A program made the translations under genes and the position numbers. A stretch of DNA of 64,000 bases from Azolla caroliniana (Eukaryota; Polypodiophyta), in NCBI GenBank assembly GCA_043228905.1, contig JBHGNT010000018.1:4092001-4156000 (forward strand), read 5' to 3'. Numbering within the stretch: position 1 is the stretch's first letter; the number at the start of each line of letters is the position of its first letter. The notes beneath the pieces were generated by a model that was given only the letters and a program-made list of their open reading frames with translations, was not told the origin of the DNA and did not search any database. Positions 43,890 to 55,271 of the stretch are shown piece by piece.

Positions 43890-45213
43890 ACCACTTTCGA
43901 ATGGAACCAAAGAGACGGATGTCTCCAAGGGCAATTACTTGTAGATTAGTTACCCCCTTGTATTGTATCGGGTAGTGCCTCGTTGAACACATTCCTAGAT
44001 AAGATCACACTCACTAGATGTTCAATGCTGTCGAGTGATCTTATGCTCCCATTAAGGTTGTTGTTTGATAGCAAGAGTGTGGTTAGGTTCTTCAATCGAT
44101 ACAAAAAGACGATGGGATCTCTCCCGAAAGTTTATTCCTCGCAATGTTTATGCTCTTGAGTGCTATACACTCATTTAATGAGGATGGGATTGACTCAACA
44201 AAAGCATTGCTACTGAGATCAAGGTTGTCTAGCATCGGGAATTGATTGAATCGCACGACATCCAATGAACCATTGAATTTGTTTGCATTTGCGGTGAATA
44301 CCTTTAGGTTTGTACACAAGGAGAGGTTCGAGGGAAGTTGTCCGGTGAAGTTGTTAAAATCCAACATGAAATGAGAGAGATTGATTAGGTTGCCGATAGC
44401 ATTATCTAGTTCGCCATCGAAACGGTTACGTGCAAGGCGAAGCATTGTTAACGCGGTTAGGTTGTAGAGACCTTGGGGTAGATTACCCACCAAGTTGTTA
44501 TCACCAACATCTAATGCTTGGAGAGAGGCACAAAGTCCAATACCTTTTGAGATTGTTCCTGAGAAATTGTTAGAGGATAGATCCATCTCTTCAAGGAGTG
44601 GGGCAGTTTGGCATAGGGTGAGTGGCAAATCTCCACTTAAATTGTTGTTGCTAGCCAGGAATAGCCTCAAATGGCTCAAATTCCTTAAAGAAGAGGAAGG
44701 CAAGCTACCATTGAAGCCATTGGTAGAGATGTTAAGTACTTGCAAAGAGCTGAAATTAAGTAATACATCAGAGAGCTGGCCTGAAAATTTGTTGCTACTG
44801 ACATCAAGAGTGTGAAGGGATGAGAGTGTTGAGAGGTCTTGTGGGAGAGGCCCATCCAAGTCATTATTAGAAATATTGAGAACTTGAAGAGATGGAATGT
44901 TGGCCAATCCTTGAGAGAACCTCCCATATAGGCCTTTGCTGGGGAGAGAAATGGCCACAATTTGTGCAGAAACAGCATCACAACTCACTCCTTCCCAATC
45001 ACAACAGCTCCCATTGCTATTTCTTAACCCCCAACCTTTCTTGAGAGATGTTATGTTGACAGCATTCATGAACCGGAGAAGGGCATCGGCATCTCCTATG
45101 GTGCAAGAATCGGAGGTTCGTGGCAGTCCAAGAGAGGACAGGAGAAATAGAAGGCAATAGAGAGTACTGGAAATGGTGATGGGTCTAACCATGCTTAAAG
45201 TGGATAGATGCAA
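43890..45213 (-). pseudogene. Tandem LRR pseudogene, truncated
   Basis: ATG at 45213 (MHLSTLSMVRPITI) opens 373 codons very similar to the N-terminal half of the intact gene: signal peptide, 'GSCCDWEGVSC' cap and about ten LRRs. A one-base frameshift at about 44105-44110 (AAAAAG where the gene has AAAG) ends the frame. Homology continues in another frame to about 43890 and then stops, so the second half, island and membrane helix are missing. The N-terminal part alone could still give a secreted LRR fragment if expressed. Confidence 0.88.
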
Positions 45214-46321
45214 ACGAGTAGTTTGAAGCTTTTTGTAGTAATGTTGAATGTAGATAAGATGTAATTTGATATTTGTTATCAGTAGTAATGGTGATGGTGG
45301 TGATATAGAATCAATGTTATGTGAGAACAGTAGAGAAACAGGGGAGGGAGGTTATATATATATATATATATATATGTTGTGAGAAGAAAGTGATAGTTTG
45401 GAAGGATTGACATTGATATCAAAGAATGGCTCTTGGTTTCAAAAGATTTTGAAAAGCTGTCATTATTTTGCAACCAATACAACAAAGAATTTTGCAACCA
45501 ATAGTAGGATGACTCTATGCTTCTTGATGTGTGGATTCTTGTGAGGATGAAGATTGTGAAAAATTCAAATGATTGATTCTATAGATCATGGGGAGACTGT
45601 AGTTGGGGGATGATTATGATCTTGATGATCTTGATAGTGTCGTGATTCTGTTAATGCAATGCTTTTCTAATTTGATAAAAACAAAACATGAAGAAGAGGA
45701 TGTTGTGGAGGTGGTCTCATGATCAAGCCCTATTGGCATTATAGAAATCATCAGACTGCACAACTTCAGCCTCTAGGATTAAAATTTATAGAATAAATTG
45801 TTAAGAACTAGTAATGGTGATGGAGACGGGTGGAACCATGCTTAAAATGGATATATGGGAAGGAGTCAATTGTGATAGTTCATTGAAAGGTTCTTTGTTT
45901 CAAAAACTACATATATATATATGTATATGTATATGTGTATTTACATATATGCATGTATAAAAGTATACATACATACATATAAATAGATACATGTATACAT
46001 ACGGCAATTGCCCACATTAAGGAAATTCAATCGCTCATTTCTTTATCTCCCAAATTCTTGTCAATTTGCCTTATTTCCTTGAGACGGCCATGTTGGCAAA
46101 TTATATGATCAATTCGTTCCAATTGTTTCCACAATTATATATGTGCACATTTTTCGCCTGCATACATATACATATACCTAACATATACACATACATGCAG
46201 GTACATAGCCATGTACAAAAGGCATGCACATACGTAGAAGTAGAAGATTTAAAGACGTACCCTAAAAATGCTTGAACCTGCAACACAACCAATCCGCTGT
46301 TTGAGTCTGCAAAGAGGGAGA
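45214..46321. other. Upstream region of the LRR pseudogene
   Basis: Shares blocks in order with the upstream region of the intact gene: TGATATTTGTTATCAGTAGT (about 45266), the orphan N-terminal copy (45801-45870), a TATATATGTATATG stretch, GTATAAAAGTAT, and the GATTTCCCAAATTC-type block near 46045. A (TA)n run is at 45354-45374. The duplication therefore took the promoter with the gene. No other gene. Confidence 0.65.
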
Positions 46322-46718
46322 TGTTGAGTGGACAAGCTCAACCGGATCCGGATCGGTGTCCGGAACCAAGAGCCGAATCAGACTGTAACCGGTAGGCCGT
46401 TGGAGGCCTATGAATCTAGCCTAGTACATAGGCAGATTCCTTGGAGTCAGTGTCAGCCGCTCGTATGAGCATTGAAGTACTTGTCAGTACTTCTGTCAAT
46501 CCTTTATGGACTTGTATAAAAGTGCTCACTTAGCGCATTGTATATACAAAGTGTTTATTATTTGTAATAAAAGTCATTGTTCTGCTCTCTTTGTCTCTCC
46601 CACTCTCTGTCTCTGTATTTCGTAAGGTTTTCATTATACCTGTGTCTATTTTTTGTTGATATCCAGATAAACTGGTTTGTCAAAGCTTCCGCATTTAACT
46701 TTGACATAGTATCAGAGT
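46322..46718 (+). repeat. Copia 5' LTR with primer site, rest of element missing
   Basis: LTR 46322-46706 (TGTTGAG...TTTGACA), related to the Copia-A LTR in reverse orientation, followed at 46707 by TAGTATCAGAGT, an initiator-tRNA-Met primer site with two changes, and about 14 more bases. At 46733 the sequence switches to a 27-bp piece of Ty3-D/E-type gag (GTTGGGAAAGGGCCGCC), also present at 37381. Confidence 0.8.
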
Positions 46719-46759
46719 GCGAGGGTTGAGTGTTGGGAAAGGGCCGCCTTCGAATGTGG

Positions 46760-47925
46760 TGTCGTGAAGATTTTCGGCAATGGTGTGAAAATCACATAAA
46801 ACTACAAAAGGATGGAGGTCTTGAAGAGCTTTCGGATGCACTTTACTACATAAGAAACGAACATCTAAGTGTCAACTTATGTGGGTATAAAGTTTTGTAA
46901 AAGAAAAAGAGAAAAATAAAACTGTGAAATATCCCACATAGATAGAAAAGTTAAGGCCCTGGCTATATAAGCACATTGAGATCCCTTATTTTTCATTTGT
47001 GCTAAGAGCACTTTGGCCACTTTGTCTAGATGAATGAATGTGGCCAAATTCCCAAAAACCGACTGGCAATAAAATGGAACTGGAATCAGCCGGAAATCAA
47101 TTCGGAATTGGTCGATAAACTGGAAACCAAACTGGAACCGGCCGACAAGCAAACCAGAACCGGCCGAAATCGGCAATCGGATGGTGTCGAAAACTAGGCG
47201 AAACCGACGACCGACGACCGGACGGAACTGGTGATCGGGCGGAACCGGCGACCGGATGAGGCTGGACGCGGACCGGACAGATCGATCGGGTCGGTTGATC
47301 ATGGTGCATGGTGTCTTAAAGATATTTGGTCCAAAAGCCTAATAGTATTTTGTGCATAAAAGAAAAAGATGTAAGCAAGACTCGAACTTAACACCTCCAA
47401 GATAGGAAGCAATAAGCTTACCATTAAGCCAAACCATTTCTTTAAAGATTACATTTTTATCATTATAAGTTTACATGTAAATTCTCATACATGAGAGCAA
47501 AAATGAGTGACATGGTTATCATGCACCACATGTAATACATGAGCGCCAAATGGCAAACATGCATTTTATGCATGTCTTGTACCCTCAAATGCATGAGGGC
47601 ATCTATAGAAGAGGGGGGGGGGGAAGATGAAAGGACTAATGTAAATTTTTTATCAAGAACTTTGTACTTTAAATAAAAAATTAAGAAGAAAATTCGTTAT
47701 CCAATTGATGTATTAATCTTGTTCTTGAAATCTAAAGTCAAGAATTCAATCTTAATCTCTCTCTCAATCTAAATCAAGCGTTCTATCTTATCTCAATCTC
47801 TCTCTTTCTTTCAATCTATCTTAATTCTTTTCTCGCTAAAGCTTGTGCAAACTTCGAATCCTTCCAGTCCAGAACCCCGGCGGTTCCGCCTCACGATCTG
47901 CACGTAGTGACGGATCTTCATGACA
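46760..47925 (+). repeat. 5' LTR of Ty3-E
   Basis: Starts TGTCGTGAAGATTTTC and ends CTTCATGACA. At 1,166 bp it is longer than the LTRs of Ty3-C (about 750 bp) because of inserted sequence including a SINE-like unit. A TATATAA box lies at 46964-46970. 47080-47290 is a CCGGAAC/CCGACGACC-rich tract of short imperfect repeats. A second LTR for this element is not in the window. Confidence 0.75.
47369..47437 (-). repeat. tRNA-derived SINE head in Ty3-E LTR
   Basis: The minus strand shows TGGCTTAATGGTAAGCTT (box A region), a middle arm CTTCCTATCTTGGAGG and AAGTTCGAGTCTTGC (box B). T-arm pairing is partly kept; acceptor stem is lost. Confidence 0.6.
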
Positions 47926-47933
47926 TAATTAGG

Positions 47934-47951
47934 TGGTGAACCCGACGTGAA
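47934..47951 (+). other. tRNA-Trp primer-binding site of Ty3-E
   Basis: TGGTGAACCCGACGTGAA, 8 bp after the LTR end. This is the reverse complement of the 18-base 3' end (with CCA) of plant tRNA-Trp as recalled. Ty3-C and Ty3-D carry the same site with C-to-T-type changes only. Confidence 0.82.
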
Positions 47952-47997
47952 AGAGGCGGCAGGAAGGATCAAATCGAGGATCAACCGATACTTGGAG

Positions 47998-48471
47998 ATG
48001 GCATCCTCAAGCAACCAAGCGGGAGAGTTTGAAAGGATGATGATAATCGTCGAACAAATGATGAGATCTCGAGACAATGATGCGAGCGTGGAGAAGGCCG
48101 TCGACCATGTCGTAGAGCTCAAGGGTCAATTTGATGGAAGGAATGTTACGAAGTTCCATGACGCATACAAAAGGGAGATGAATCAAAGAGACGTGTCTGA
48201 AGCACGACAAATCACGAGTTTCAAGAGGGTGGTTGCCAACAACATCCAAAGACGCGTCATCGAGCTTCAAGAAGGTAAGATAACATGGTCCGAGTTTGAG
48301 AAAGCGATATTAGCGGAGTTCGTGACTGAAGACTCAATGAGGATGACTCGACATGCCTAGATCAAGTGGATAGAATAGAAGAATAAGAAGATGAGCACCT
48401 CGAGGGTGTACGACGAATTCGACCAGATGTTTAGTCGTCTCCCCAACACGGACCAAGAGCTTCTTGAAGAA
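47998..48471 (+). pseudogene. Ty3-E gag, 5' part
   Basis: ATG 47998 gives 'MASSSNQAGEFERMMIIVEQ', 'KAVDHVVELKGQFDGRNVTKF', 'EARQITSFKRVVANNIQRRV' and 'TWSEFEKAILAEFVTEDS', the same capsid-like domain as Ty3-D. A TAG at 48358 (expected CAG) is followed by 'KKMSTSRVYDEFDQMF' to the insertion point of Copia-F at 48477. Confidence 0.85.
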
Positions 48472-48476
48472 GACAA

Positions 48477-49265
48477 TGACAAGAACACACGCTCCCGATG
48501 AACAACGCTCGGCCACAACCGAGCCTAGGATAAAACACAGAAAACGGATAATGAACGCACGACACAATGAAGAGAAGAGTACACAGGATGTTAACGTGGA
48601 AAACCCAAACTAGGGAAAAAACCACGGCAGCCCACAAACTGCAAACTATCACTATATCAGAATGTACAATAGTAGAGCACTGAGGCAACGACCTCGAGCT
48701 TGCTATCTTCGCCACAAGCGGCGGTTACAACAGAGGCAACAACCTCTTCTTCTCTCTCTCTCTCTGTACTCCGTTACGCGCTCTAATCTTGCGCCAACTA
48801 GAATGACAACAACATACTACAGTTCTCAGTTTGCCCTAAGTCATATTTATACTAATATGACTTTTCGGCTATTTACAAATATAGCCCCGATGGACTCTCA
48901 GAAAACATATTTACAAATATGTCCCTTCATCCGGTGAGCACTTCTCGCCGGGCCTTCACCATCCAGCTCTTGCCGGGTACTCGTCATCCGGTTCTCACCG
49001 GGTCTTCCGTAGCTGGGTACTCGTCATCCGGTTCTCATCGGGTCTTCCGTAGCCGGGTACTCGTCATCCGGTTCTCACCGGGTCTTCCGTAGCCGGGTAC
49101 TCCTCATCCGGTTCTCACCGGGTCTTCCGTTGCTAGGTACTCCTCATCCGGTTCTCACCGGGTCTTCCGTTACTGGGTACTCCACATCCGTTTTCGGCCT
49201 CGGCCGAGTTTGCTCATCAGTACTGTTTTTCTCACTTCCCATCCGGAGGGACTTGTTTCCTAACA
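48477..49265 (-). repeat. 3' LTR of Copia-F
   Basis: 789 bp. Includes a 40-bp minisatellite (48972-49191) that accounts for the length difference with the other LTR. Confidence 0.92.
48972..49191. repeat. 40-bp minisatellite, about 5.5 units
   Basis: Units begin GCCGGGTACTCGTCATCCGG and end GGGTCTTCCGTA/T. The partner LTR has about 3.5 units at 60230-60369. No spacers, so it is not CRISPR-like. Confidence 0.93.
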
Positions 49266-49422
49266 AACTCCCCCTTCACTCCGGCATGGGATGTCTTACT
49301 AGTCCGACCCGCTTTCGACATGCATCCAGCTTGTTGGGTATCAATACTTTGGTCAACATATCTGACCCGTTCTCAGCCGTGGGGATCTTCGTTAGCGCGA
49401 ACTCCTGGTCATCTACTCTTTC

Positions 49423-51552
49423 CTAGATCCAGTGATACCTTCGTTGGATATGCTTCGTCCGGGAATGGTAGGCCGCATTCTTCGCAAGGTGGATGGCACT
49501 TTGACTGTCGCAATAGAGTAGGTATTCATCTTGCCGGATACCGAGCTTTCCGATGAAGTCCTTCATCCATAATATTTCCTTGCTCGCTTCCACAGCCGCC
49601 ATGTACTCCGCCTCCGTGGTTGACAACGTAACCGTCTTCTGCAGCCTCGACTGCCATGAAACAGCTCCCCCTGCATATGTCATTACATACTCGGATGTAG
49701 ACCGGCTGGTATCCACATCAGCCGACATGTTTGAATCGGTAAAACCGTCAAGTTGAGGTTTTCCGGAGCCAAATCAAAGACACATATTTGAAGTGCCCTT
49801 CGGTTACCGGAGTATCCATTTGACCGCGTTCCAGTGCTCCTTGCCGGGATTGCTCATAAACCGGCTCACCACTCCGACTACGTATCCTATATCTGGTCGG
49901 GTACATACCATTGCGTACATTAAGCTCCCGACGGCTGAGGCATATGGAACCTTCATCATATCAGCCTTCTCAGCTTTTGTCTTCGGGCTTTGCTTACCGG
50001 ATAATCTGCAGTTTGCCGGAAGTGTCGATCCGATCGGTTTCGCTTCTAACATGTTGAACCACTGAAGCACCTTTGTCACGTATTTCTCCTGTGACAGCCA
50101 CAGTTGCTTCGTTGGCCAGTTCCGGATGATATGCATCCCCAACATCTGTCTTGCCGGACCCAAGTCTTTCATTGAGAAGGTCCGGTTGAGAGCTTTCTTC
50201 AGCATCCGTATTTTGGCTTGGTCCCGTCCGATGATCAACATGTCGTCCACGTACAGAAGGAGTATCAGGAAGTCGCCTCCTTCGAACTTCTTCACAAACA
50301 CACAATGATCGGCCTACGTCTTGTGGTACCCTTCATCGGTCATGAAGGAGTCGAACTTCCAGTACCATTGTCGGGGAGACTGCTTCAGTCCGTACAGGCT
50401 CTTCTTCAACCGGCAAACCAGTTGCTCCTTTCCTTTCTCCATGAATCCTTCCGGTTGCTGCATGTAGATCTCCTCTTCGAGGTCACTGTGAAGGAATGTC
50501 GTCTTCACATCCAGCTGCTCTACCTCGAGGTCCATGCTTGCCGCTATACTCAGCACCATCCGGATGGAGGTCATCTTTACTACTGGGGGCAAATATCTCG
50601 TCAAAGTCCACGCCCTTCTTCTGCTGGAACCCCTTCACCACGATCTTGGCTTTGTATCTCGGGGGGTTGCCGGCATCTCCCGGTTTCAACTTGTACACCC
50701 ACTTGTTTCGGAATGCCCGCTTTCCTTTCGGCAACTCCACCAATTCGTACGTATGGTTCTCATGCAGGGAATCCATTTCATCCTGCATGGCACTTAACCA
50801 TTTTCGTCTGTGGATGTCATCCTTCGCTTCTTCGAAGCTTTCTGGCTCCCCCTCATTGGTTAGCAGCACATGCTCTGCATCCAGAAATCTCCGGGGGGCC
50901 CTTCTCTCTCTAAGAGGATATCTCCGTCTTTGGGCTTCGGTAACCGGCTCCTCCATTTGCTCTTCATCCGAATCCGATTCGGGGTCTTGGCCGGTTCCGG
51001 TTTCAGCTTCCTCTACTTCTTCTTCTGCCGGTTCAGTATCCTCACCGTAGTCGACTGGTTCCTCGAGTGCTAACCGGTCACTTATCGGTTGGGTCTGCTC
51101 ATTGTAGAATCGATCCTTACCAGTTGACTCGGAGTTCATTATCTTCTTCTCCAACTCCCAATCGGCAAGCATCTTGTCCTCCATGAAGATAATATCTCGA
51201 CTCCGGAATACCTTCTTGTCGATCGAGTCCCACACTCGGTAGCCGAACTCATCGTCGCCGTAACCGAGGAATATGCATGGCCGGGTCTTCGGATCTAGTT
51301 TCCCTCTCCGGTCCTTAGCTACATGCACATACACAAGACACCCGAATACCTTCAAATGCCGGTAGGACACTTCCTTACCGGTTCAGACTCTCTGTGCCGT
51401 GTCTCCGTCCAAGGGAACCGAGGGTGATCTGTTTATCACATATGTCGCCGTCGACAGTGCCTCAGCCCAAAACTTCTTGGGTAGTTTTGCATGCGCCAGC
51501 ATACTCCGGACCCTCTCCATTATGGTCCGGTTCATCATCTCGGCCAGCCCGT
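49423..51552 (-). pseudogene. Copia-F integrase end, RT and RNase H
   Basis: From right: integrase 'NGLAEMMNRTIMERVRSML' (about 51500-51552), then 'RHLKVFGCLVYVHVAKDRRGK' and 'FLGYGDDEFGYRVWD', an acidic linker, RT 'HTYELVELPKGKRAFRNKWVYK', 'GVDFDEIFAP', 'LDVKTTFLHSDLEEEIYM', 'LKKSLYGLKQSPRQWYWKF', the catalytic 'LLYVDDMLIIG' (about 50240) and 'FSMKDLGPARQMLGMHI'. RNase H 'GAVSWQSRLQKTVTLSTTEAEYMAA' runs to 49423. Frames change near 50560 and 50305, and 49750-49800 is degraded. Confidence 0.9.
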
Positions 51553-51900
51553 TGTCGCGTTGTTATGCGCGTGCGTGGAGAAAGGCGAGACCACGGGGGT
51601 CTCGAACTAGGGAGTGACGGAGCATAGGAAGTCGTGCTTCACCCTTTATAGGGCATCCCAGAAGCACACTGGAAGCAACCGAAGGGAGAGAGAGAAAGAG
51701 AGGGAGTGCGCGCTTGACATCGACTCACGCACACACACACACATAGGCCGACCTGACTCACGCTCTTATGTACAGGAAACGCAGGAAAGGGGAAGCACCC
51801 GACACCAACGGAGACACAAATATACACAGACAGACGCAAATGTAAGTATTACAAGGGAAAGAATACAATCCCAGCTTCGAGCCGGATCATGGTAGGGTAG

Positions 51901-52229
51901 TGTTGAGCAGTAAGTTCAACCGGAGCCGGATCGGCTAAATAAGCCGGAGCCGGTAAGCGAGACGGATCGGGCGAAACAGATCGGTATGACGGTGAGCAAC
52001 CGAACCGGCAAGCAGTGGAGGCCAGGTGCAGTCCGTAACCGGCAGTCCAATCGGAAGCCTAGAATAGGATAGACTACTAGGTATCTATAGTCTCGTAGTA
52101 AGTGTCAGATGCTTGTGTGAGCATTGAAGTACATGGTACTTCTGTCAGTCCCAAGAGGACTTGTATAAATAGTGCTACTTAGCACAGTGTGTATGCAGAG
52201 TCTTGATATAATTTTGAAATTACGTTCTG

Positions 52230-52267
<38 letters not shown>

Positions 52268-52311
52268 GTGTTGTTCTCTGTTTTACGCTTCCGCAAACAC
52301 TCACGTTTACA
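51901..52311 (+). repeat. 5' LTR of Copia-G
   Basis: 411 bp with TATAAATA at 52164-52171 as the likely promoter box and a TC-rich microsatellite near 52220-52268. Confidence 0.93.
52164..52171 (+). promoter_or_regulatory. TATA box of the Copia-G LTR
   Basis: TATAAATA about 150 bp before the LTR end; the identical box recurs in the 3' LTR at about 57709-57716. Start of transcription would be some 30 bp downstream. Confidence 0.6.
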
Positions 52312-52323
52312 TGGTATCAGAGC
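52312..52323 (+). other. Primer-binding site of Copia-G
   Basis: TGGTATCAGAGC directly after the LTR: complement of the initiator tRNA-Met 3' end, as usual for copia elements. Confidence 0.92.
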
Positions 52324-52406
52324 GCGAGGGTTGAGAACCTCTGCTGCAGACATTTAACTCTTGAGAAGAAAACCCTAACAGGTCGAAAACAGACACAGTA
52401 GAAGAC

Positions 52407-55271
52407 ATGGATAGAGGCATGGCTATGTCGCTCCCGGTGGAGAAGCTCGACAGGAGCAACTACGCATCCTGGTCTTACAAGATGCACCAGTACCTGCTTG
52501 GACACGGGTACCGGAGTTATGTCGAAGGAGCGAATGATGCGGCACCCGACTCGGCACACAAGGACTTCCCGGTATGGGAACAGGTGGCAAGCAGGGTGAT
52601 GTACTGCTTCGCGTCCAGTGTCGGCGATCAGTTGCTTAGCCACATCCGTGACGCCAAGACACCGAAGGATGCTTGGAGGAACCTGAAAAAGGTTTTCGCC
52701 ACAAGCACCACTGCCCGGAAGCTGCAATTCAGACAAGAGTTGAGCGCTGTTCGACAGAAGAACATGTCCATGGCAGACTACACGGGCCGGATAAAGGAGA
52801 TCTACGACTCGCTCGCCTCTATCAATGTTACCATAGAGGAAGACGAGATGGTGCAGGTATGTCTTGGAGGCCTGGTGTCCAAGTTCGGAGCATTCCGGAC
52901 TGCGGTGTGTACAAGGGAGAATACCCCCTCATTCTTCGACTTACAGTCGATGCTCCTTGTAGAGGAGAACCACGCCGGTGCATCTACCAGTGCATCCCCG
53001 GACAGCCGGATGCTGTACACGGGAACGGATCGGCACTATGGGCGTGGTGGAAGAGGTGGGTCAGCACGCAATGGAGGCGGCCGGCAAGAGCAGGAACGAA
53101 GGCACTATGAGTGTGCCGACAGCAGTTCCGGGACTTCCACAAGCAGGGGGAGTCAAGGCGGTGCCGGAGGCCGGCAAGACAAATCCGCTACGGAATGCTG
53201 GTACTATGGCAAAAGAGGCCACAAGGAAAGCGAGTGTTGGAGAAAGCATGCCGATTTGGACAAATCTGGATCCGGCAAGACCGGTAAGGATGGCCGGCAA
53301 AACTCGCACTACGCAAATGGATCAGGAGGATCCGGAACCGGGAAGGCCGGTAAGGGGCCAGCCTTGGTGATGAATCACAAGGCAAACTCAATGAAGAAGA
53401 CCACTTCCAAAACGGAGGAAGTGTGGTATGTTGATTCCGGCGCGTCGAACCACATGACGAGCCACAAGGAGTGGTTCTCCTTTCTGGACAAACCGGATCA
53501 ACCAGGAGTAGTCGAAACCGGAGACGACACACCACACCCAATCGTGCACGTCGGAGAAGTCCCTCTAAGCCATGTCCGACAAAAAGGGAAGCTGATGAAC
53601 GTATTACACGTTCCGACGATCACGAAGAACCTGGTGTCCGTCGGTCAGATTGTCGACCAAGGGATGCAGGTGCGGTTTACGCACCTCGGGTGCTTCATTG
53701 AAGATGAGGGCGAAGTCATTGCGCAAGGGCGCAAAGACGGGAGGATGTTTATCCTCAACACCAATGACATTGGCACCGCTCTGTTCGCGAAACGACAGAA
53801 GGTCGGGTCGGACATCGACCTATGGCACAAGCGGATAGGCCACGTCAACTACCGGAGGCTTCAAGACCTGCAAACGAAACAAGTCGTTTTCGGTTTGCCA
53901 AAGTTCAGCGGCCGGAGAGCTGAAATTTGTGAAGCTTGCCAACTTGGGAAGCAACACCGGCTTCCATTCCCCACCGAATGGAACCGGAGCCGTAACAAGC
54001 TCAATCTCATCCATTCGGATGTGTGGGGACCGGCACAAAGTGTAAGCCTTGGCGGGAGCCGGTACTTCGTCTCCTTCATCGACGACTATACTCGACATAC
54101 TTGGATCTACCTCATTGAGCGGAAGAGCGAAGTCTTCGACTGTTTCCGGAGCCTCCAGAAGATGGTGGAACGGGAATCGGAGAGGAAGATCAAATGCCTT
54201 CGGTCGGATGGCGGAAAGGAATATTTTTCCGGCCAATTCACTAGTTATCTGCAGCAGAAGGGAATTCGGCGAGAGTTCAGCTGCAGATACACACCAGAGC
54301 AAAATGGTGTGGCCGAAAGGAAGAACCGGACACTCATCGAAGCGGCAAGGACAATGTTGGAGGAGAAGAGCATGCCCCGGTTCTACTGGGCGGAGGCGGT
54401 CCAGACGTCCGTCTACATACAAAACCGAATTGGTGACAAGGTGTCAGCTCATGAGTTGTATTTCAGGCGCAAGCCGAACTTAAGACACCTTCGGATATTC
54501 GGTAGCCTAGCGTATGTGCATGTGCCGGATCAGAAGCGGAGGAAGCTAGATGCAAAATCAGAAAAATGCATCCTAGTCGGCTATGCTCAAGAGCAAAAGG
54601 GGTATAAGTGCTATAACCCCCGGACAAAGGAAGCCCGAGTTAGCCGGGATGTCGAGTTCGATGAATCGGCATCTTGGTACTCCGTACCGACTCCGACTTC
54701 CGATCCCGACCGAATGCCGGAAGATCAGGCCAGTGAGCCTGAATCAGCCTTGGAAGAGGATGATGAAGCCGGGACTCAAGATGAGAGTCCGGAATCGTTG
54801 CGGTTGAGTGGACCGAACGAGCGACTGAGTCGGTTGGACCAGTTAGATGAAGAGACGGCAAGTGGTGGAGACTCTGTCGTGCTCTCCCCGCGCAAGGAAC
54901 CAAGGAAACGGTTCACGCGCAAAGAGAAGGGGAAGAGGAAGATGCCGGAATTCGAAACCGGCAACGATGAGTCGGATCGGTGCGTATCCGACTCCGGAAA
55001 GGAGAAAAGCAGATCTTCGGCAACGAAGACCGAACTAGCCAAAAAGGGCCTCAAATCAGGTGACGGTGCGTTGCGCCGATCAACCCGTCAGAAGGATCCC
55101 GTCGTGCGGTACGGGTATAATGAATACATGGCGCATCATTATGCGTACATGACTAAGGTGACAGAAGTGCGCAAGCCAGAGAGCTACGCAGAAGCAGCAA
55201 AGGATGCAAATTGGCGTGCCGCTATGGACGAAGAAATGCGGGCACTCATGCCAACAAAACTTGGGACCTAG
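52407..55271 (+). CDS. Copia-G gag-protease-integrase
   Basis: ATG 52407 opens 954 codons. Gag: '[22 protein letters not shown]', '[15 protein letters not shown]' and a Gly/Arg-rich stretch. The zinc knuckle reads '[14 protein letters not shown]', in which the second Cys of CX2C is Tyr. Protease: '[15 protein letters not shown]' with DSGA intact. Integrase: '[14 protein letters not shown]' and 'CEACQLGKQ' (zinc), then Asp in 'LIHSDVWGP', Asp in '[11 protein letters not shown]' and Glu in '[17 protein letters not shown]'. A Ser/Glu-rich linker follows. A one-base deletion near 55247 ends the frame at 55269 and RT continues in the next frame. Confidence 0.94.
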   Translation: MDRGMAMSLPVEKLDRSNYASWSYKMHQYLLGHGYRSYVEGANDAAPDSAHKDFPVWEQVASRVMYCFASSVGDQLLSHIRDAKTPKDAWRNLKKVFATSTTARKLQFRQELSAVRQKNMSMADYTGRIKEIYDSLASINVTIEEDEMVQVCLGGLVSKFGAFRTAVCTRENTPSFFDLQSMLLVEENHAGASTSASPDSRMLYTGTDRHYGRGGRGGSARNGGGRQEQERRHYECADSSSGTSTSRGSQGGAGGRQDKSATECWYYGKRGHKESECWRKHADLDKSGSGKTGKDGRQNSHYANGSGGSGTGKAGKGPALVMNHKANSMKKTTSKTEEVWYVDSGASNHMTSHKEWFSFLDKPDQPGVVETGDDTPHPIVHVGEVPLSHVRQKGKLMNVLHVPTITKNLVSVGQIVDQGMQVRFTHLGCFIEDEGEVIAQGRKDGRMFILNTNDIGTALFAKRQKVGSDIDLWHKRIGHVNYRRLQDLQTKQVVFGLPKFSGRRAEICEACQLGKQHRLPFPTEWNRSRNKLNLIHSDVWGPAQSVSLGGSRYFVSFIDDYTRHTWIYLIERKSEVFDCFRSLQKMVERESERKIKCLRSDGGKEYFSGQFTSYLQQKGIRREFSCRYTPEQNGVAERKNRTLIEAARTMLEEKSMPRFYWAEAVQTSVYIQNRIGDKVSAHELYFRRKPNLRHLRIFGSLAYVHVPDQKRRKLDAKSEKCILVGYAQEQKGYKCYNPRTKEARVSRDVEFDESASWYSVPTPTSDPDRMPEDQASEPESALEEDDEAGTQDESPESLRLSGPNERLSRLDQLDEETASGGDSVVLSPRKEPRKRFTRKEKGKRKMPEFETGNDESDRCVSDSGKEKSRSSATKTELAKKGLKSGDGALRRSTRQKDPVVRYGYNEYMAHHYAYMTKVTEVRKPESYAEAAKDANWRAAMDEEMRALMPTKLGT

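Noticed and set aside
46322-46718. Solo LTR
   Set aside because: It is followed by a primer-binding site and no target duplication flanks it, so it is the 5' end of a truncated element.
48972-49191. CRISPR-like array
   Set aside because: Units of 40 bp are contiguous with no unique spacers, lie in an LTR of a eukaryotic element and recur in the partner LTR.
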